A stretch of DNA of 64,000 nt from Pieris napi (GCF_905475465.1 NC_062256.1:3729662-3793661), one strand, 5' to 3'. Shown: positions 19,186 to 30,154, counted from the stretch's first letter. Notes: generated by a model not told the origin, from the letters alone. Numbers and translations: made by a program.

Positions 19186-20640
19186 TTTAATCAAAAAATA
19201 AAATGGAGGTCCTTATTTTACTAATATAATTAATTGAATAATAGACGAATAGACAATAGTAAACTTTCTGTCGGTAATCGAAACACCAAAAGTGTCCGTG
19301 TCGCCCTCTCTTTGAAGTTATTGAAATAATAGTAAAAAAGTTAAGAATAAGTTTAATTCCACTCTACGTTACACTTATTATCCTGCCATAGATGGCGTTT
19401 TTAACAAACCGAAAGTTATTTCAACTTAGTTTAGCATAAACATCAGAGATGGCGCTTTTACCAAACCCGATAAAATTCCTACAAATATTATCCTGATTTG
19501 TTAAATTTATCATACCGTTTTTACCACCTACAGTGTCGAAATCTAGTTAAGATAAAAGTGGAAAAAATATGTTGTTGCAGACTAAGCAGCCAACCTCATC
19601 GTGATTTATTAATTTCATCAGAGATGGCGCTTCAATCAAAATCTAGTAAGAAGAAATAATCTTAACCTGTCAGTATAATGTTGATTGACAATTTTGGCGC
19701 CATTTATACTATGTAATTGTCGGATGTTTTATATAGAAATGTAAGGAAGTTTTGAATCCGACCGCAAAACTAACATAGATTTCATTATAAAAACTTTGAT
19801 TATTGATTATTATAAAAGGATTACTTAATTAATTAATTAATTTTGAAGACTGGCGTATGTCTGTATAGTATTTATTTTATTTTGGAATAAGTTTATAAAT
19901 AAATAAAAGGAACACTTTTTCCTTAGATTAAAATACTGGTTTGTTTTATTTTCTCATACAAACGTTGAAACTTTTAATCGCGTGCATTATCTAGTCATTT
20001 GTTAACGGGATTGTCTGTTCGTCAGGAACCGGGATAACGGAATCACTCCCTTCGATTTCTGTACGGCTTTCGATTTTCTTAGCCGTTAGCCGACCTCCAC
20101 GCCATCTTGCGTCACCTTTGTGTAATCGGGTTTTAGAAAATGAAATTCAGCACGGTCTTGTCCTTTATATGGTGATGTTATGTTCTTTTGAACGCTTACC
20201 GTTGTGTCGAGGCATCCTTTGTCACATTCGCTTTTTGTTACATAAGACTCACAAACACGGATTATGATAAATATCTGCATTAATAAAATATTTAAAAATA
20301 TATTATTTGATTATTTTTAGTAAATTAGGTTAGACTTAAATTACTTATTAGTATTTAAGGCTAGATCGTAATGTTAAATGATGTTTCAGTGAAGGGATAA
20401 TTTACATGAAAAATACGATTTGATAAACTTTATGTCTTAATAGATAAATAACGCTTTTCGAAGTGTAAGTAGTGTGACATAGTGTATAAACAATAGTTTA
20501 TTTTAATATTTGATAACAATGATCAGCTAAGCTAAAACAAAAACATAGAGTTTTGTTATTACGTTGTTTGTAGGAGCAACCGTTTATAAAACTATGGTTT
20601 TATAAAAAAACTTATTGTGATCCTTTGTTGTATTTAAGTC
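19186..20640. other. Unassigned stretch with a weak exon candidate
   Basis: No repeat copy was matched. ATGGCG-containing short motifs recur (GAGATGGCGCTT near 19447 and 19621). A 75-bp open segment on the minus strand at 20200-20274 is bounded by splice-like AG and GTAAGC; see findings. Confidence 0.35.
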
Positions 20641-20644
20641 TGTT

Positions 20645-20880
20645 AAAAATTTAAGTGAGCGCCTGAAAGATAGTACCGGTGACCCCAGAGCTGCTGTTTT
20701 CCTCACTTAGCGAATAAGTATCGCAGTACAGCGAGGAAATGCTGCCAGGGACCAAACTCTTACACGAGACCCTTGGTTTGTGGGGTCCTAGCGCTAAAAG
20801 GCTTTTTAAGGTAATAGAAAAAAGGTTAGTCGACAACAGGAAACCGAGAGCTGGCCGCTACCTCGGACAAAGAATTAGTC
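20645..20880 (+). mobile_element. LINE E 3' region
   Basis: It contains GATAGTACCGGTGACCCCAG, GCGAATAAGTATCGCAGTAC and GCGAGGAAATGCTGCCAGGG. The orientation is the coding one for RAGAxLAQRISIAI, but the frame is damaged. Confidence 0.6.
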
Positions 20881-20983
20881 TAGCTATTTAAAGAGGGAAC
20901 TCTGGCAATACCTTCGGAACCTTGCCTTCGACTCCTATTAATAATATATTTTGGTTATTATATTTTAAAGTTAGTAATTGTTT

Positions 20984-21500
20984 TTGAAGTGCAACTTCTT
21001 TATCGGGGTTGGAAAAAAATTTAGTGTAACATTTTTTCGTTACGCGTCACATTTTTCCGTTACGCGCCATCTTTTGAAGTGAAACTTCTTTATCGACGTA
21101 TGGGAGAAATTTTGTAGCAGGTTACTAAGTCAAACTTCTTTATCGGCGTTGGAAAAAAATTTACACACATTTGTCACATTTTTCGGTTACGCGCCATCTT
21201 TTTCTTGTCCCTACCACGGTTGATCCGAAGAGATTCGAAGCCATTAGTAACAAAAATATATAATAACGATAACAATGATAATAATACTAATAATTCTATT
21301 ACAATTAATGAAATTCTGTAATAATCTTAGTACTAGGTACATAGTAGTACAGTAATAAGTTAAAATGAAATAATTGTATTTGTATTCATGTCTATGATAA
21401 TAAAAGCCTTTGGTAAACTTTATTTAACCAATTTCGTTAAGTTGCATATAGTAGATCATTTTTCGAAAAATAGTACACGCACACATTGTTTTTTGTTATT
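20984..21500 (+). mobile_element. Palindrome-family element H, copy 1
   Basis: It begins with a 90-bp unit, GAAGTGCAACTTCTTTATCG ... TTACGCGCCATC, repeated from 21074. A unique body follows, with ACCACGGTTGATCCGAAGAG. It matches 36021-36690 and, inverted, 33096-33722. This copy has one 90-bp unit fewer than the copy at 36 kb and its right end is lost after about 21500. Confidence 0.75.
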
Positions 21501-22105
21501 AAACCTACTGTTATTTTGCGACCTTCAAACTTCTCTCCATGTTTTTTATAAATTCAGTTACAAAGGAAATAATTTCTTACAAAGGAAATTAATTCATTTC
21601 CCTTACATATTATGGTTAATAGAAAATTGAATCATTCATTAATTCTTTTTCGTTAATCTTAATTAATTTCCGTTACATGTTAAAATGAATTTAAAAAACT
21701 ATATTCATGATTAAAAAATGTATTACCATTGATAGAAAAATTACGGAACGAGTGTTTAATTCGTTTCAAATTTACTTTTTAAAATAATAAGATTTATATA
21801 ATATATAAATAAATCGTATCTAACACTGCCCATGTGCACCTGAAACGTCAAATTATGTAATAAATTCTTTAATTATTTTTTCACTAAGAAATCTCGACAA
21901 CTTCTACGCCACCTATTTACTCATCTGTTTACAAATCTAGCAGTATGGTAGGTTAAACGCTAAGATCTGATTTTACAAAGGATGAGGTTACAGATTTAAT
22001 AAATGTGAGAAATGCATCTGGTACAGGCTAGAATTTATCTTTTCAAGTAAATTTTAATAGGAGCTGGAATAGTCCTCTTTGTAAACCTGAATTTCTGGAG
22101 CAACC
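21501..22105. other. Unassigned AT-rich stretch
   Basis: Nothing recognised. Confidence 0.35.
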
Positions 22106-22350
22106 TGTGTGGACACTGAAGCCCTGTCTAACCTACTTCCTGCCTCGTTTCAACAACATACGAGCCTTTTCAATTCATAATTTCATCGGCATCACCTTCC
22201 ACGATAGCTGGAAGTCTTCTACAGTCCGTTTCACAAGGCACTTTCTTTTTTGGCGGTCTTTCCTGAGAGATACTATCTCCAACTATTCAAAGTAAGAGTG
22301 TAAACCTCCCTCAAAGGCCGGTAACGCACCCACTAAAAATGGGTGTCCAT
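22106..22350 (+). repeat. Dispersed repeat I, 3' part
   Basis: It ends with CCTCCCTCAAAGGCCGGTAA and CGCACCCACTAAAAATGGGT, shared in reverse with 61795-61885 and 46640-46735. The upstream 180 bases form an open frame without a recognised motif. Confidence 0.55.
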
Positions 22351-22439
22351 GACTGATGACTGCCGTTTTTCAGCGTCCCGTATTATATATTTAAAAAAAA
22401 CATGCACAAAAGTAAGCGCGGACGCGCGCGGCGAAAATT

Positions 22440-22605
22440 TAAAAGGGAAAAATACAACTCTCCAATTTTGATTTTGATCTCTATAGAGAAGAGACTTGGG
22501 CCGTGGGGTCCTTGCAAGAACTAAAGATTTAAGTTGCCTGGTAGACAGTACCACAGAGCTAGTTAGTGCTCATAAGTTTCGATACATAGCGAGGAAATGC
22601 TACCA
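22440..22605 (+). mobile_element. LINE E 3' region
   Basis: It contains TTGGGCCGTGGGGTCCTTGC, AAGATTTAAGTTGCCTGGTA and ATAGCGAGGAAATGCTACCAG, collinear with the LINE E copies at 20645 and 47090. Confidence 0.6.
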
Positions 22606-23639
22606 GTTATAAAATATACGTCAACAAAAGACAAGGTTTTACATAAATATCGAACTAAACGGATAAAAACGCGATGATAAGGGACCATTTAATCGATACA
22701 TAAAATTAAAAAATAAGTTTTAATTAACAAGTGTTACATATTAAGATAAGCATGTTTTTAATATTTATTACCTGAATGCTAATTTTAACGCGGAATAAAG
22801 AGAAAAATTAATATTATTAAACTCATATATGTACTTTCAATTATCGGAACGATTCGAAAGAAATTTAATAAAGAACTTTTATAATTTTCCTAGTTAAAAC
22901 TACAAAGTTGATTTTAAAATGCACATCTTAAAAAGACTTTAGATATTTATGCAATATTACGTTTGCAAGTAAGTTGTGATTTTTCATACTTACTCGGCTG
23001 ACGCAGCGACCCAATGTGAGTCCTCCAAAACATTTGTAAAAACATCAAACATAAAGCATAAATCCACCTTCAACGCCATTTTTTACCATGACGAATCCAA
23101 ACAGCCTTCTAAGTTTAGACGCATTTAAGCGATTTTCCGAATATGCGTGCGAAAATGCCACGAGCGAGACGAAGATACGATAATGTTTATGCGGGACAGA
23201 GAGGTGTAATTGTACGCTAGGCTGCGCCGGAGGTCATGGAACTACAAGTGGGTCGGCTCCATCCTTCGTCCGTGTCTAGATCGCGATTCTGGCTGTTGAA
23301 CTTGGATGGCAAAAACACGGTTTCCGTATATAGAGCGCTCACTCACAAGCATGGTTATTTTGCATCTTCGCAATCCTGTTCTGATTACGCGAACAGCGTT
23401 GATTGAGTTTTTGACCTCACGGATATTGAAAAATTACCGATAAAACATAAGCTTAATATTGGAAGTTCCAGGGTACTGGCCCATCTTACAGCTTAGACAT
23501 TTACTATGGTCGGAAGAATTCTGTACCAGAAGCAAAGACAGCATCAATCCATGGAATAACATTAAGTCACACGAGTTAAGTTCGGTGGCGATTGTTGTAG
23601 ATATGTTCAAATATAAGTGAAACTCTTTGTTTGAAGCTA
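22606..23639. other. Unassigned stretch
   Basis: No domain or matched repeat. 23220-23420 is GC-richer but its frames are short. Confidence 0.35.
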
Positions 23640-23765
23640 GGTGTCAACTGGGTTTAATAGTTTCAATACATGAGCTTATAACTAACATAAATTAGTGGGG
23701 TGACGACACTAACAAAAAACTAACTTGGCTTATTTAAGGGTTCTTAAATCTAAGTGACACTTCAA
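23640..23765 (+). repeat. Dispersed repeat K
   Basis: ACATGAGCTTATAACTAACA and AGGGTTCTTAAATCTAAGTG recur in reverse complement at 28480-28600. Class unknown. Confidence 0.55.
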
Positions 23766-23927
23766 TATGTGTAGCCGACCTATTGGGCATTATCGGAAAC
23801 TAGAATGCTAAATTACAATTTATGCATGAGGGACAAACTAAAGGTCTCATTTTCGCTTCATGTGTGCGATAATTACTAACAATTGCGATCCTAATTATTA
23901 ACTTCAAGACAAGAGTGTACTACTTCA

Positions 23928-24036
23928 TCAAAGGCCGGCAACGCACTCGCGAGCCCAGTTTTGAGCTTGTTCATGGGCGGCTGTATGTGAGCACTGTAGG
24001 CACTTAACATGAGGTTTTTGCCCCCTGTTCTATAAA
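23928..24036 (+). mobile_element. LINE A 3' tail fragment
   Basis: AAAGGCCGGCAACGCACTCG through CACTTAACATGAGG to TGCCCCCTGTTCTATAAAAA. Confidence 0.7.
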
Positions 24037-24271
24037 AAAAAGAAAAAATAATCGTCAGACGTAAGTTTCTTATATGTAAAGAATGAAATAATTTTACGTT
24101 CTAATTTGAAATGATTATGAGAGCTTATATATTGTGAAATGTACGCGTGTTTTGCTAATTAAAATTCTTTAATTCGAATTACAAATTAAAATTAAACAAC
24201 TTCACTATTGATTTATCAAAAAACAACTTTGCGCAATATTTTTCCGATTATACCATAGTGTAATCATAATT

Positions 24272-24531
24272 TTTTTTCTTTTTTTTATGGCTCTGGCACG
24301 ATTTGTGCATTATGCAGCGTCAAGTATAGGATTTTTTATAATTCGTGCTTGTCTTTAGAAATTCGACCGTGTCCTCCATGTACGGTTTAGGCACTCGCCC
24401 GGTACCGCACAACCCTCCCAAAGGCCGAGAACAAATTTAAATTGAATTAAAACTTGCCCTCGAACCGGGAATCGAACCCGCTACCCCTCACCTAGCTGCC
24501 ACTTAATAAGACCGCTAGCCTATGAGGCCTT
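24272..24531 (-). mobile_element. SINE family C (tRNA-derived)
   Basis: The minus strand begins GGCCTCATAGGCTAGCGGTC, an A-box-like TAGGCTAGCGG, and has a B-box GGTTCGATTCC inside GTAGCGGGTTCGATTCCCGG. The body has AAACCGTACATGGAGGACAC and the 3' end is A-rich (T-runs on plus). A second copy in the same orientation is at 40510-40762. It is a pol III-type retroposon. Confidence 0.8.
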
Positions 24532-24785
24532 ACACATTCAACAAGTATTATAAAATTCGATATTCAAACGAGAGTAGCTCAAAATGATCACACGAACTTA
24601 AACTTCGAATTCAAGAGGCGAACTTGAATGACGCAACTTCCAAAGTGGTCGACGTCGCGTCGGTCATTTCTCTTTGGCCAACTTACGTGCTTCGTCGGAA
24701 TATTTATACTTCTGGCTGTTCACGTCATTATTTAAATAAGCTTTTTAAGTACATTATTCATAATACGAAAATGTATTGCTATTAA

Positions 24786-25043
24786 GTGTTCTATGATAAA
24801 AAATTTAGGGTTTTTTAATATAGTTTACTTTCCAACACTAAATAACACAACAATAATCTATCGATGTGTATTTGGTGTTCTTTAATTAAAATTTTGGGTT
24901 TTTTGTTATAATTTACTTTCTAACACTAAATAACACAAAAATAATCTATCGATTTGTATAACTATGTATTTGGTGTTCTATAATTAAATTTTGGGATTTT
25001 TATTATAGTTTACTTGCCAACAACAACACAAAAATAATATAAC
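24786..25043 (+). repeat. Degenerate minisatellite, about 90-98 bp unit, 3 copies
   Basis: Units start GTGTTCT at 24786, 24875 and 24973 and share GGTTTTTT/TTTACTTTCCAACACTAAAT and ATAATCTATCGAT. The third unit is truncated. Confidence 0.75.
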
Positions 25044-25105
25044 TGCGCCCCTGTTGTTTACTCGCAAAACTAACTTTGTCTGATATATATATTTTTCCTA
25101 TCTCG

Positions 25106-25342
25106 TAGTAGGTTCGATTCCCGGCTGAGCACTAATGGACTTTATTTCTATGTGCGCATTTAACATTCGCTCGAATGGTGAAGGAAAATATCGTGAGGAA
25201 ACCGGCTTGTCTTAGACTCAAAAAGTCGACGGTGTCAGGCACTGGAGACTGATCACCTACTTTCCAATTACATTTAAAAATTATCATGAAACAGATTCAG
25301 AAATCTGAGGCCCAGAGCTAAAAATTGTAGCGCCATTGATTT
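25106..25342 (+). mobile_element. SINE family A, lacking the first part of the head
   Basis: It starts at the B-box GGTTCGATTCCCGGCTGAGC and runs to GCCCAGAGCTAAAAATTGTAG. Confidence 0.8.
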
Positions 25343-25417
25343 GTTATATGATATCTCGTAAAAATAAAATATAGTATTTTAAAATATTTTGGATAATCTC
25401 ACGTTAAAAAATAGACC

Positions 25418-25530
25418 AGTGGCGCTACAACCTTTTTAGGTCTGGGCTTCAGATTTCTGTATCTGTTTCCTGTTTTGTCAATCAAGGCAAGTACATGATC
25501 AGCCTTCTGTGCCTGACACTGACGTGTACC
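25418..25530 (-). mobile_element. SINE family A, 3' half
   Basis: TGGCGCTACAACCTTTTTAG to TGTGCCTGACACTGACG, in the opposite orientation to the copy 75 bases upstream. Confidence 0.75.
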
Positions 25531-25589
25531 GACTGTATTTGAGAAGTACACTGAGCACATCTGTATAGGCCATGAAAATGCTTAATAAT

Positions 25590-25695
25590 AATTAATTTGT
25601 ACGAATATGGTACCAAAATGTTATGGTGGTACAATCTAATGTTCGCATATTCTGCCACACATAATGGCGTGAAAATTTGTCTAACAAGGTAGATT
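25590..25695 (+). repeat. Dispersed repeat J
   Basis: GAATATGGTACCAAAATG, ATGGTGGTACAATCTAA and TTCTGCCACACATAATGGCG match 46557-46830, where the repeat is interrupted. Confidence 0.65.
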
Positions 25696-25699
25696 TTTA

Positions 25700-26200
25700 A
25701 ATAGAAGTTACAATGACATATAATTATAGTGAATTCTTATCTGTTTTTATCACATTAATAAAATATGTATATAATATTATTCCGTTTCAAATTAATATTA
25801 ATTATTATGTTTCACGCAAATAATCTTTAATAGAAATGATACATTTTTTCCAAGTCATTAAGTCGATTTTTGAAAACTATACTACTATACTAGTCACCGT
25901 GACAACGCACGCTGTAAAGCACGCGAAACGTCGGATAAATTTAAAATTATGTCAAATAGTTGTAAATTTATAATAATACATAACTTTAATCCGGTAAAAA
26001 GCGTTTTTCTTTAAACTATAGAAATCTTCGAATGTTTTTGGTAAATAATTATAAGTTTGATTGCCATACAAAAGATGTTTTACTATACAAACCCAGATAA
26101 ATTTTTGGCATAGGCAATTTGTCCCCATGTCTACTATTTATGTTTTTTACGAATAAGGACATTTCTAAAATATAAATACAGCTTCTCGCCAGTGTCCTAT
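25700..26200. other. Unassigned stretch
   Basis: It includes CACGCTGTAAAGCACGCGAA near 25910, which looks like part of a dispersed arthropod repeat, but no second copy is in the window. Confidence 0.3.
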
Positions 26201-26280
26201 GATTTTTTTTATAATAGGGGGCAATCGAGCCCATTGCCACCCATTTTAGTTGCCAGCCTTTGAGGGAGCAGTACACTGTA
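26200..26280 (-). repeat. Dispersed repeat I fragment
   Basis: GGGGGCAATCGAGCCC, CACCCATTTTAGTTGCCAGC and CTTTGAGGGAGCAGTA, a diverged copy of the 61795-61885 repeat. Confidence 0.5.
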
Positions 26281-26715
26281 ACAAGATATAAGAATAAATA
26301 AAAATGTTTTCATTTGCAATTTTTACCTGGAAATGAGAAATGTCGCTGTCAAAAGAAATAAAGTTTAAAAAAACAAACATCTATCATCGTGTAAACGTAC
26401 GTCTTATTCCAAAAAAGTATTAAACGTATTAAAGCACATTTATCACCTATAAAAACGAAGAATATATGAAATATTATTCGGACAATATTTTACTTTTATA
26501 ATTATAAAACTAATATATTTGCGGCGATGGTATTTGGCGTATTCAATGAAGAACTTTAGAAAATCCTTGACGATTCGAACATCGTCCAATTCATAAAATG
26601 TTAAAGTGCCTCCAATGCCCTCATTGAACTCACAACCTGGCAAGATCCCAAAACTCCCTCTTATCTTACAAATGAATTCAAATTCTCAGGTCCTTATAAC
26701 TATGTTACGCTCTTC
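26281..26715. other. Unassigned stretch with one unexplained minus frame
   Basis: The minus strand is open over 26443-26690 and reads ...GTLTFYELDDVRIVKDFLKF, more protein-like than chance frames nearby, but I recognise no family. Confidence 0.3.
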
Positions 26716-27105
26716 TAATAAAGCTTTTTGGAAATTCCATCTAACAGCTCATCCTTCTTAGGCAATTTCTTCTTCTTAATTAAGTTGTGGAATAGGCTGC
26801 CCACCTACATACGATTGGCTACTTCCCTAACATCTTATAAAACACTTCTGCATAAACATTTCTTAGTTTTTAGTTTGTTTTTTTTATATTATTTTAGATT
26901 AAGGTTCTTTAATATTGTTTTATAAGATTTGGTTATGAAATTCTTGCACTTTATCCATCTCATTTCTTTTTTTAGTTTTTTCCCTTACTGCCTGGAAGAG
27001 ATCACCTATTAGCGATAAGCCCGCCCATTGCATCCCTTCAATTTTTTTATGTATTATGTTGTTTGTTTTGTATAAATGTATCAAAGTGTGAATAAATAAA
27101 TAAAA
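26716..27105 (+). pseudogene. LINE N (jockey-like): RT C-terminus and 3' UTR
   Basis: The frame at 26728-26925 contains KLWNRLPTYIRLATSLTSYK and TLLHKHFL, the LWNxLP...FKxxLxxH pattern at the end of jockey-like reverse transcriptases. The 3' UTR has CTGCCTGGAAGAGATCACCT and ATTAGCGATAAGCCCGCCCA and ends GTGTGAATAAATAAATAAAA. The 3' UTR alone recurs at 54345-54685. It is 5'-truncated. Confidence 0.75.
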
Positions 27106-27116
27106 ATAAAATAAAA

Positions 27117-27215
27117 AACCCGGTAGACCGAGGCTACGTTGGTGGGATGAAGTCAAGGACTCGAAAACAATAGGTGTTCGACGTTACGCAAGAAGCACGG
27201 AATAGATTGCGATGG
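27117..27215 (+). pseudogene. LINE G: reverse-transcriptase C-terminal scrap
   Basis: The frame reads GRPRLRWWDEVKDSKTIGVR then RYARSTE and a stop. The GRPxxRWxDxVxxDLxxxGVRxWR pattern is the C-terminal tail of another LINE lineage. It follows the poly(A) end of LINE N directly. Confidence 0.55.
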
Positions 27216-27285
27216 TGAAAGATGTGACGGGGTTCGAACCTACGACGTCAGGGATGAGAGTCGCACGCTCCAGCCGTTAGGCTAA
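27216..27285 (-). mobile_element. SINE family A head, left part (split)
   Basis: The minus strand has GGTTCGAACCCC and GCGTGCGACTCTCATCCCTG, the tRNA-like head of SINE A. It is broken at TAA 27283-27285 by the mini-Harbinger and resumes at 27752-27762 with ATGCTGCTTA. Confidence 0.7.
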
Positions 27286-27748
27286 TGCGGCGTTCCCACG
27301 AGGCGTTAATCACGACAGTCAACCACGCTTTCGTGAAATACACTTCTGTGTGAACGCATAGGCGTTAAACTTGCTTTCGTGAGGAACGGCGCACGACACA
27401 AGCGTGGATAGATCAAACGTGTTTGATTTTCAGTCGTGATATACCGTTCGTGAAGCCAAGATGTCGTCACAACAACGTGGAATTAAGTTTAACGACAGTG
27501 AAACTACGCGTTTTTTGGAGTTATATTCTATGGAAAAGGTGTTATATGATCCAAGTTTGGAGGAATACCGTGATAGAGATTTATATATCGATGTTTCGAT
27601 TATGACTAAGTCGAAACACGAAGCGTGAACGGCACGAAATCCCCCAACCATGTGAACGTTTCATCAATTCACACTTTCGTGAGTGTCACGAACGATAGTT
27701 GACTAGCGTAGTTGACTGTCGTGATTAACGCTCCGTGGGAACGCCCCA
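27286..27748. mobile_element. Mini-Harbinger (463 bp) carrying a MADF ORF
   Basis: The inverted ends read TGCGGCGTTCCCACGAGGCG and GCGTTAATCACGACAGTC, against a right end whose complement starts TGGGGCGTTCCCACGGAGCG. The ends are about 40 bp with few mismatches. It is flanked by direct TAA at 27283-27285 and 27749-27751, the PIF/Harbinger target site. The SINE A head is restored exactly when the element and one TAA are removed, which confirms the boundaries. The nuclease gene is absent, so movement would need another element. Confidence 0.85.
27461..27628 (+). CDS. MADF-domain fragment of a Harbinger second ORF
   Basis: A 55-codon frame from ATG 27461 to TGA 27626-27628 encodes MSSQQRGIKFNDSETTRFLE then LYSMEKVLYDPSLEEYRDRD. 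The FLELYxxxxxLYDPSxxxYRDRD pattern is the first half of a MADF (Myb/SANT-like in Adf-1) domain. In PIF/Harbinger elements such proteins bind DNA with the nuclease. The MADF domain is usually about 85 residues with a further helix and W/R-rich segment, so this one stops half way, after which the sequence passes into the right TIR region. It starts within the left half of the mini-element and shows no internal stop. It may be expressed as a truncated peptide, but more likely it is a deletion remnant. Being shorter than 60 codons, it is easy to overlook. Confidence 0.6.
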   Translation: MSSQQRGIKFNDSETTRFLELYSMEKVLYDPSLEEYRDRDLYIDVSIMTKSKHEA

Positions 27749-27762
27749 TAATGCTGCTTACT

Positions 27763-28349
27763 TAAAATCATACTATACATCTGAATTTTAAAAACGAGGT
27801 AAAATGTTAACACAGCTTGACCTTGAATAACCTTTAAATCCAAAGTATGCTTGAAAACGTGATTTTTTCCACTTTATACGAGTTTGAAAAGTTTAATTTC
27901 AAGAAAAGTATGCAAATGATGGGGCTCGTGGGATGAAGTATGAAAATATTTCACAATTTATATTCTTGCGATCGTCAGGGACACTAATATATTGTTCTAA
28001 ATTCTTAAACACTTTCTAATTTAGGCTCTCGTACGCGATCATGTATGCGACAACCGATAAATGTCGTAATATCCGTCTGTATTCTACTTATTTATATGAA
28101 TTAATAAACAATACACATTCTATATATATTATTATCAATAAATACCATTGATATTGTTTGTAAGGTACAAACATAGATTAAATGTTTGTTATCTACAAAT
28201 TTTATTTACATTAAAAACTTTTTTATTTTCAGCTTATATTATTTTGTGTTTTAAATTTCGAACGTCGATTTTTATCTTTACTGTACACACGGAGATGGAG
28301 ACACAACAAATATTTTACTTCATTCAAAGTTTATAATGCCAAAAGTTTA
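27763..28349. other. Unassigned stretch
   Basis: No repeat copy or domain recognised. Confidence 0.35.
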
Positions 28350-28460
28350 TTCATTTTAAAAGCCGGCAATGCACTTGCGAGCTTTCTGGCAATGTAAGTG
28401 TCCATGGGCGGCAGTATCACTTAACATCAGATGAGCCTCCTGCCCGTTGGCATCCCATTA
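28350..28460 (+). mobile_element. LINE A 3' tail fragment
   Basis: AAAAGCCGGCAATGCACTTG through GTGTCCATGGGCGGCAGTAT to GAGCCTCCTGCCCGTTGGC. Confidence 0.7.
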
Positions 28461-28479
28461 CATAGAAAGGGTAAAGTGA

Positions 28480-28600
28480 CATTTAGATTTAAGAACCCTA
28501 ATTATAAGTCAAGTTATTTTTTTATTAATCCAACGTCGCAACCCTACTACCCTTAATTGTATGTTAGTTTATAAGCTCATGTTTTAAACAATTAACAATA
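28480..28600 (-). repeat. Dispersed repeat K
   Basis: It is the reverse complement of the copy at 23640-23765 (TTAGATTTAAGAACCCT and TAAGCTCATG). Confidence 0.55.
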
Positions 28601-28804
28601 ACAATCAAAAAATAGTTTTATTTAACAAATATCATTATAATATTTAATCAAACTTCGGATGGATAAGCGTAAAAAATGTCATTACTGTTAATTTCAGGAT
28701 AAGTTCAAGGAATATCAATCATTTTCGCTGTTTATAGACTTGGATAGCTTCCGAAGTAAACAGTAGCTTATGAAGTACATCATATCACAATGAAAATTAA
28801 CTTA

Positions 28805-28935
28805 TTAGTGGAAATGGGCGGGGCACAGAAGCGTGAAGAAACAAAATATTAAACTGGTGTCCAAGGAACATTAAACGCTAAAGAGGAAGACAATACAAAA
28901 CAAGAAGGTGGATAGGCCAGTTAAAGGAAACAGCA
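28805..28935 (+). pseudogene. RTE-like LINE C-terminal scrap (weak)
   Basis: ATGGGCGGGGCACAGAAGCG in frame gives an RWAGH-like start, followed by a K-rich segment with stops that resembles the RWAGHxxR...W region of RTE-like polyproteins. Poorly preserved. Confidence 0.35.
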
Positions 28936-29845
28936 GGTATCTAGGAATTAATAAGATAATAGAAATATAAATGTATTTAAAATTTCAACTAAACTAACTA
29001 TCCTACAACGCTTGCTGTACCTGTTTTCATGATCCGGTGTCTTCAGAATGTTTACCACACCAGTACACGCAAAGAAACTTCCCAGCAACGAACACAAACC
29101 CCCAACCTCTGGATTAATCCTATCCAATCCTCGGATGAGATGTATGGGACACATATTCAATCAAAGTACATAGAAAATTAGCATTGGCGTCAGATCTCGC
29201 CTAGGCCTATAAACCCAGTCGGGAATAAATGAATCTCCAATGCAGTTACATACCAAGGTAACACACGTGGTCTTCCACGGGTGTCTCTCATGCAATTTAA
29301 CGTGATAAGTGGACTTTGGCAACGTGATATTTAATAATTCGACCCCTTTCATCGCATTGACAAGTTGGCACGGTTGGAATTATGTATCTAAATTTTGCAT
29401 ACACGTTTGTCCTTTGTTACAAGGACAATCAATGCTTATATTTTACGCGCACGGTAGCTTTCGGCAATCCGGGAATACAGGGGAATTAGAATCTGATCTT
29501 TTCCATAAGATTTGTTTCTTTAAAATAAATAAATAATAATAAATCGTCTATTTGTAATGCAATTACCACTTTCTAAATATAATAATATGTAATTCGATAA
29601 TTTATTAATTTAATTGCTTAATATATCTTATTAGATACTATTTTACATGTATTATTATTTGTACAGTCAAGATTTTAAAGTTGCACTTGTTTTTTACCTA
29701 CTTTTACTGGCTGGCGGCGCCATGGTTAAGGGCCTTTTTAATTTAGTTTAGGTCATAAATTAGCTCGGAATAAAAGGTGATTTATTACTCAAAATTGCGC
29801 TTGCTGCTATGGCAGGAATATCTCAGAAATGTAATAGATACATTT
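28936..29845. other. Unassigned stretch
   Basis: Two minus frames (28948-29160, 29161-29352) show no recognisable family. No repeat copy was matched. Confidence 0.35.
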
Positions 29846-29899
29846 CTTCAAACAAGTATTTTAGCCCCTTTATTTGAAGACAAAATATGTATCCTATTT
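29846..29899 (+). repeat. 54-bp direct repeat, left copy
   Basis: CTTCAAACAAGTATTTTAGC and CCCTTTATTTGAAGACAAAA recur at 30195-30248 with about three changes. The pair brackets a SINE B insertion. Confidence 0.8.
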
Positions 29900-29910
29900 T
29901 AATTTTTTTA

Positions 29911-30154
29911 AAGACAATTCACACCAATTGACCTAGTCCCATGCTAAGCTGGTGAAGCTTGTGTTATGGATACTAGGCAACGAGTATACATACATATTAT
30001 AGATAGATAGACATTTAAATACATATTTAAATACCCAAGACCTAAGCACAACACCAAATGCTCATCACATCGATGCTTTTCTCAGCCGGGGATCGAACCC
30101 GGGACCCATGGATTCGCAGTCAGGAGTACTAACCACGAGACCAAAGAGCCGTCA
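29911..30154 (-). mobile_element. SINE family B (tRNA-derived)
   Basis: The minus strand starts with GGTCTCGTGGTTAGTACTCC, an A-box-like segment, then has CGGGTTCGATCCCCGGCTGA (B-box). The body has CATCGATGTGATGAGCATTT and TATCTATCTATAAT, and the 3' end TAGGTCAATTGGTGTGAATT. Copies lie at 45954-46205 and 55755-55992. Confidence 0.85.

Noticed and set aside
24470..24531. Possible tRNA gene on the minus strand
   Set aside because: It is the tRNA-like head of SINE C, with an identical layout at 40700-40762 and a shared SINE body.
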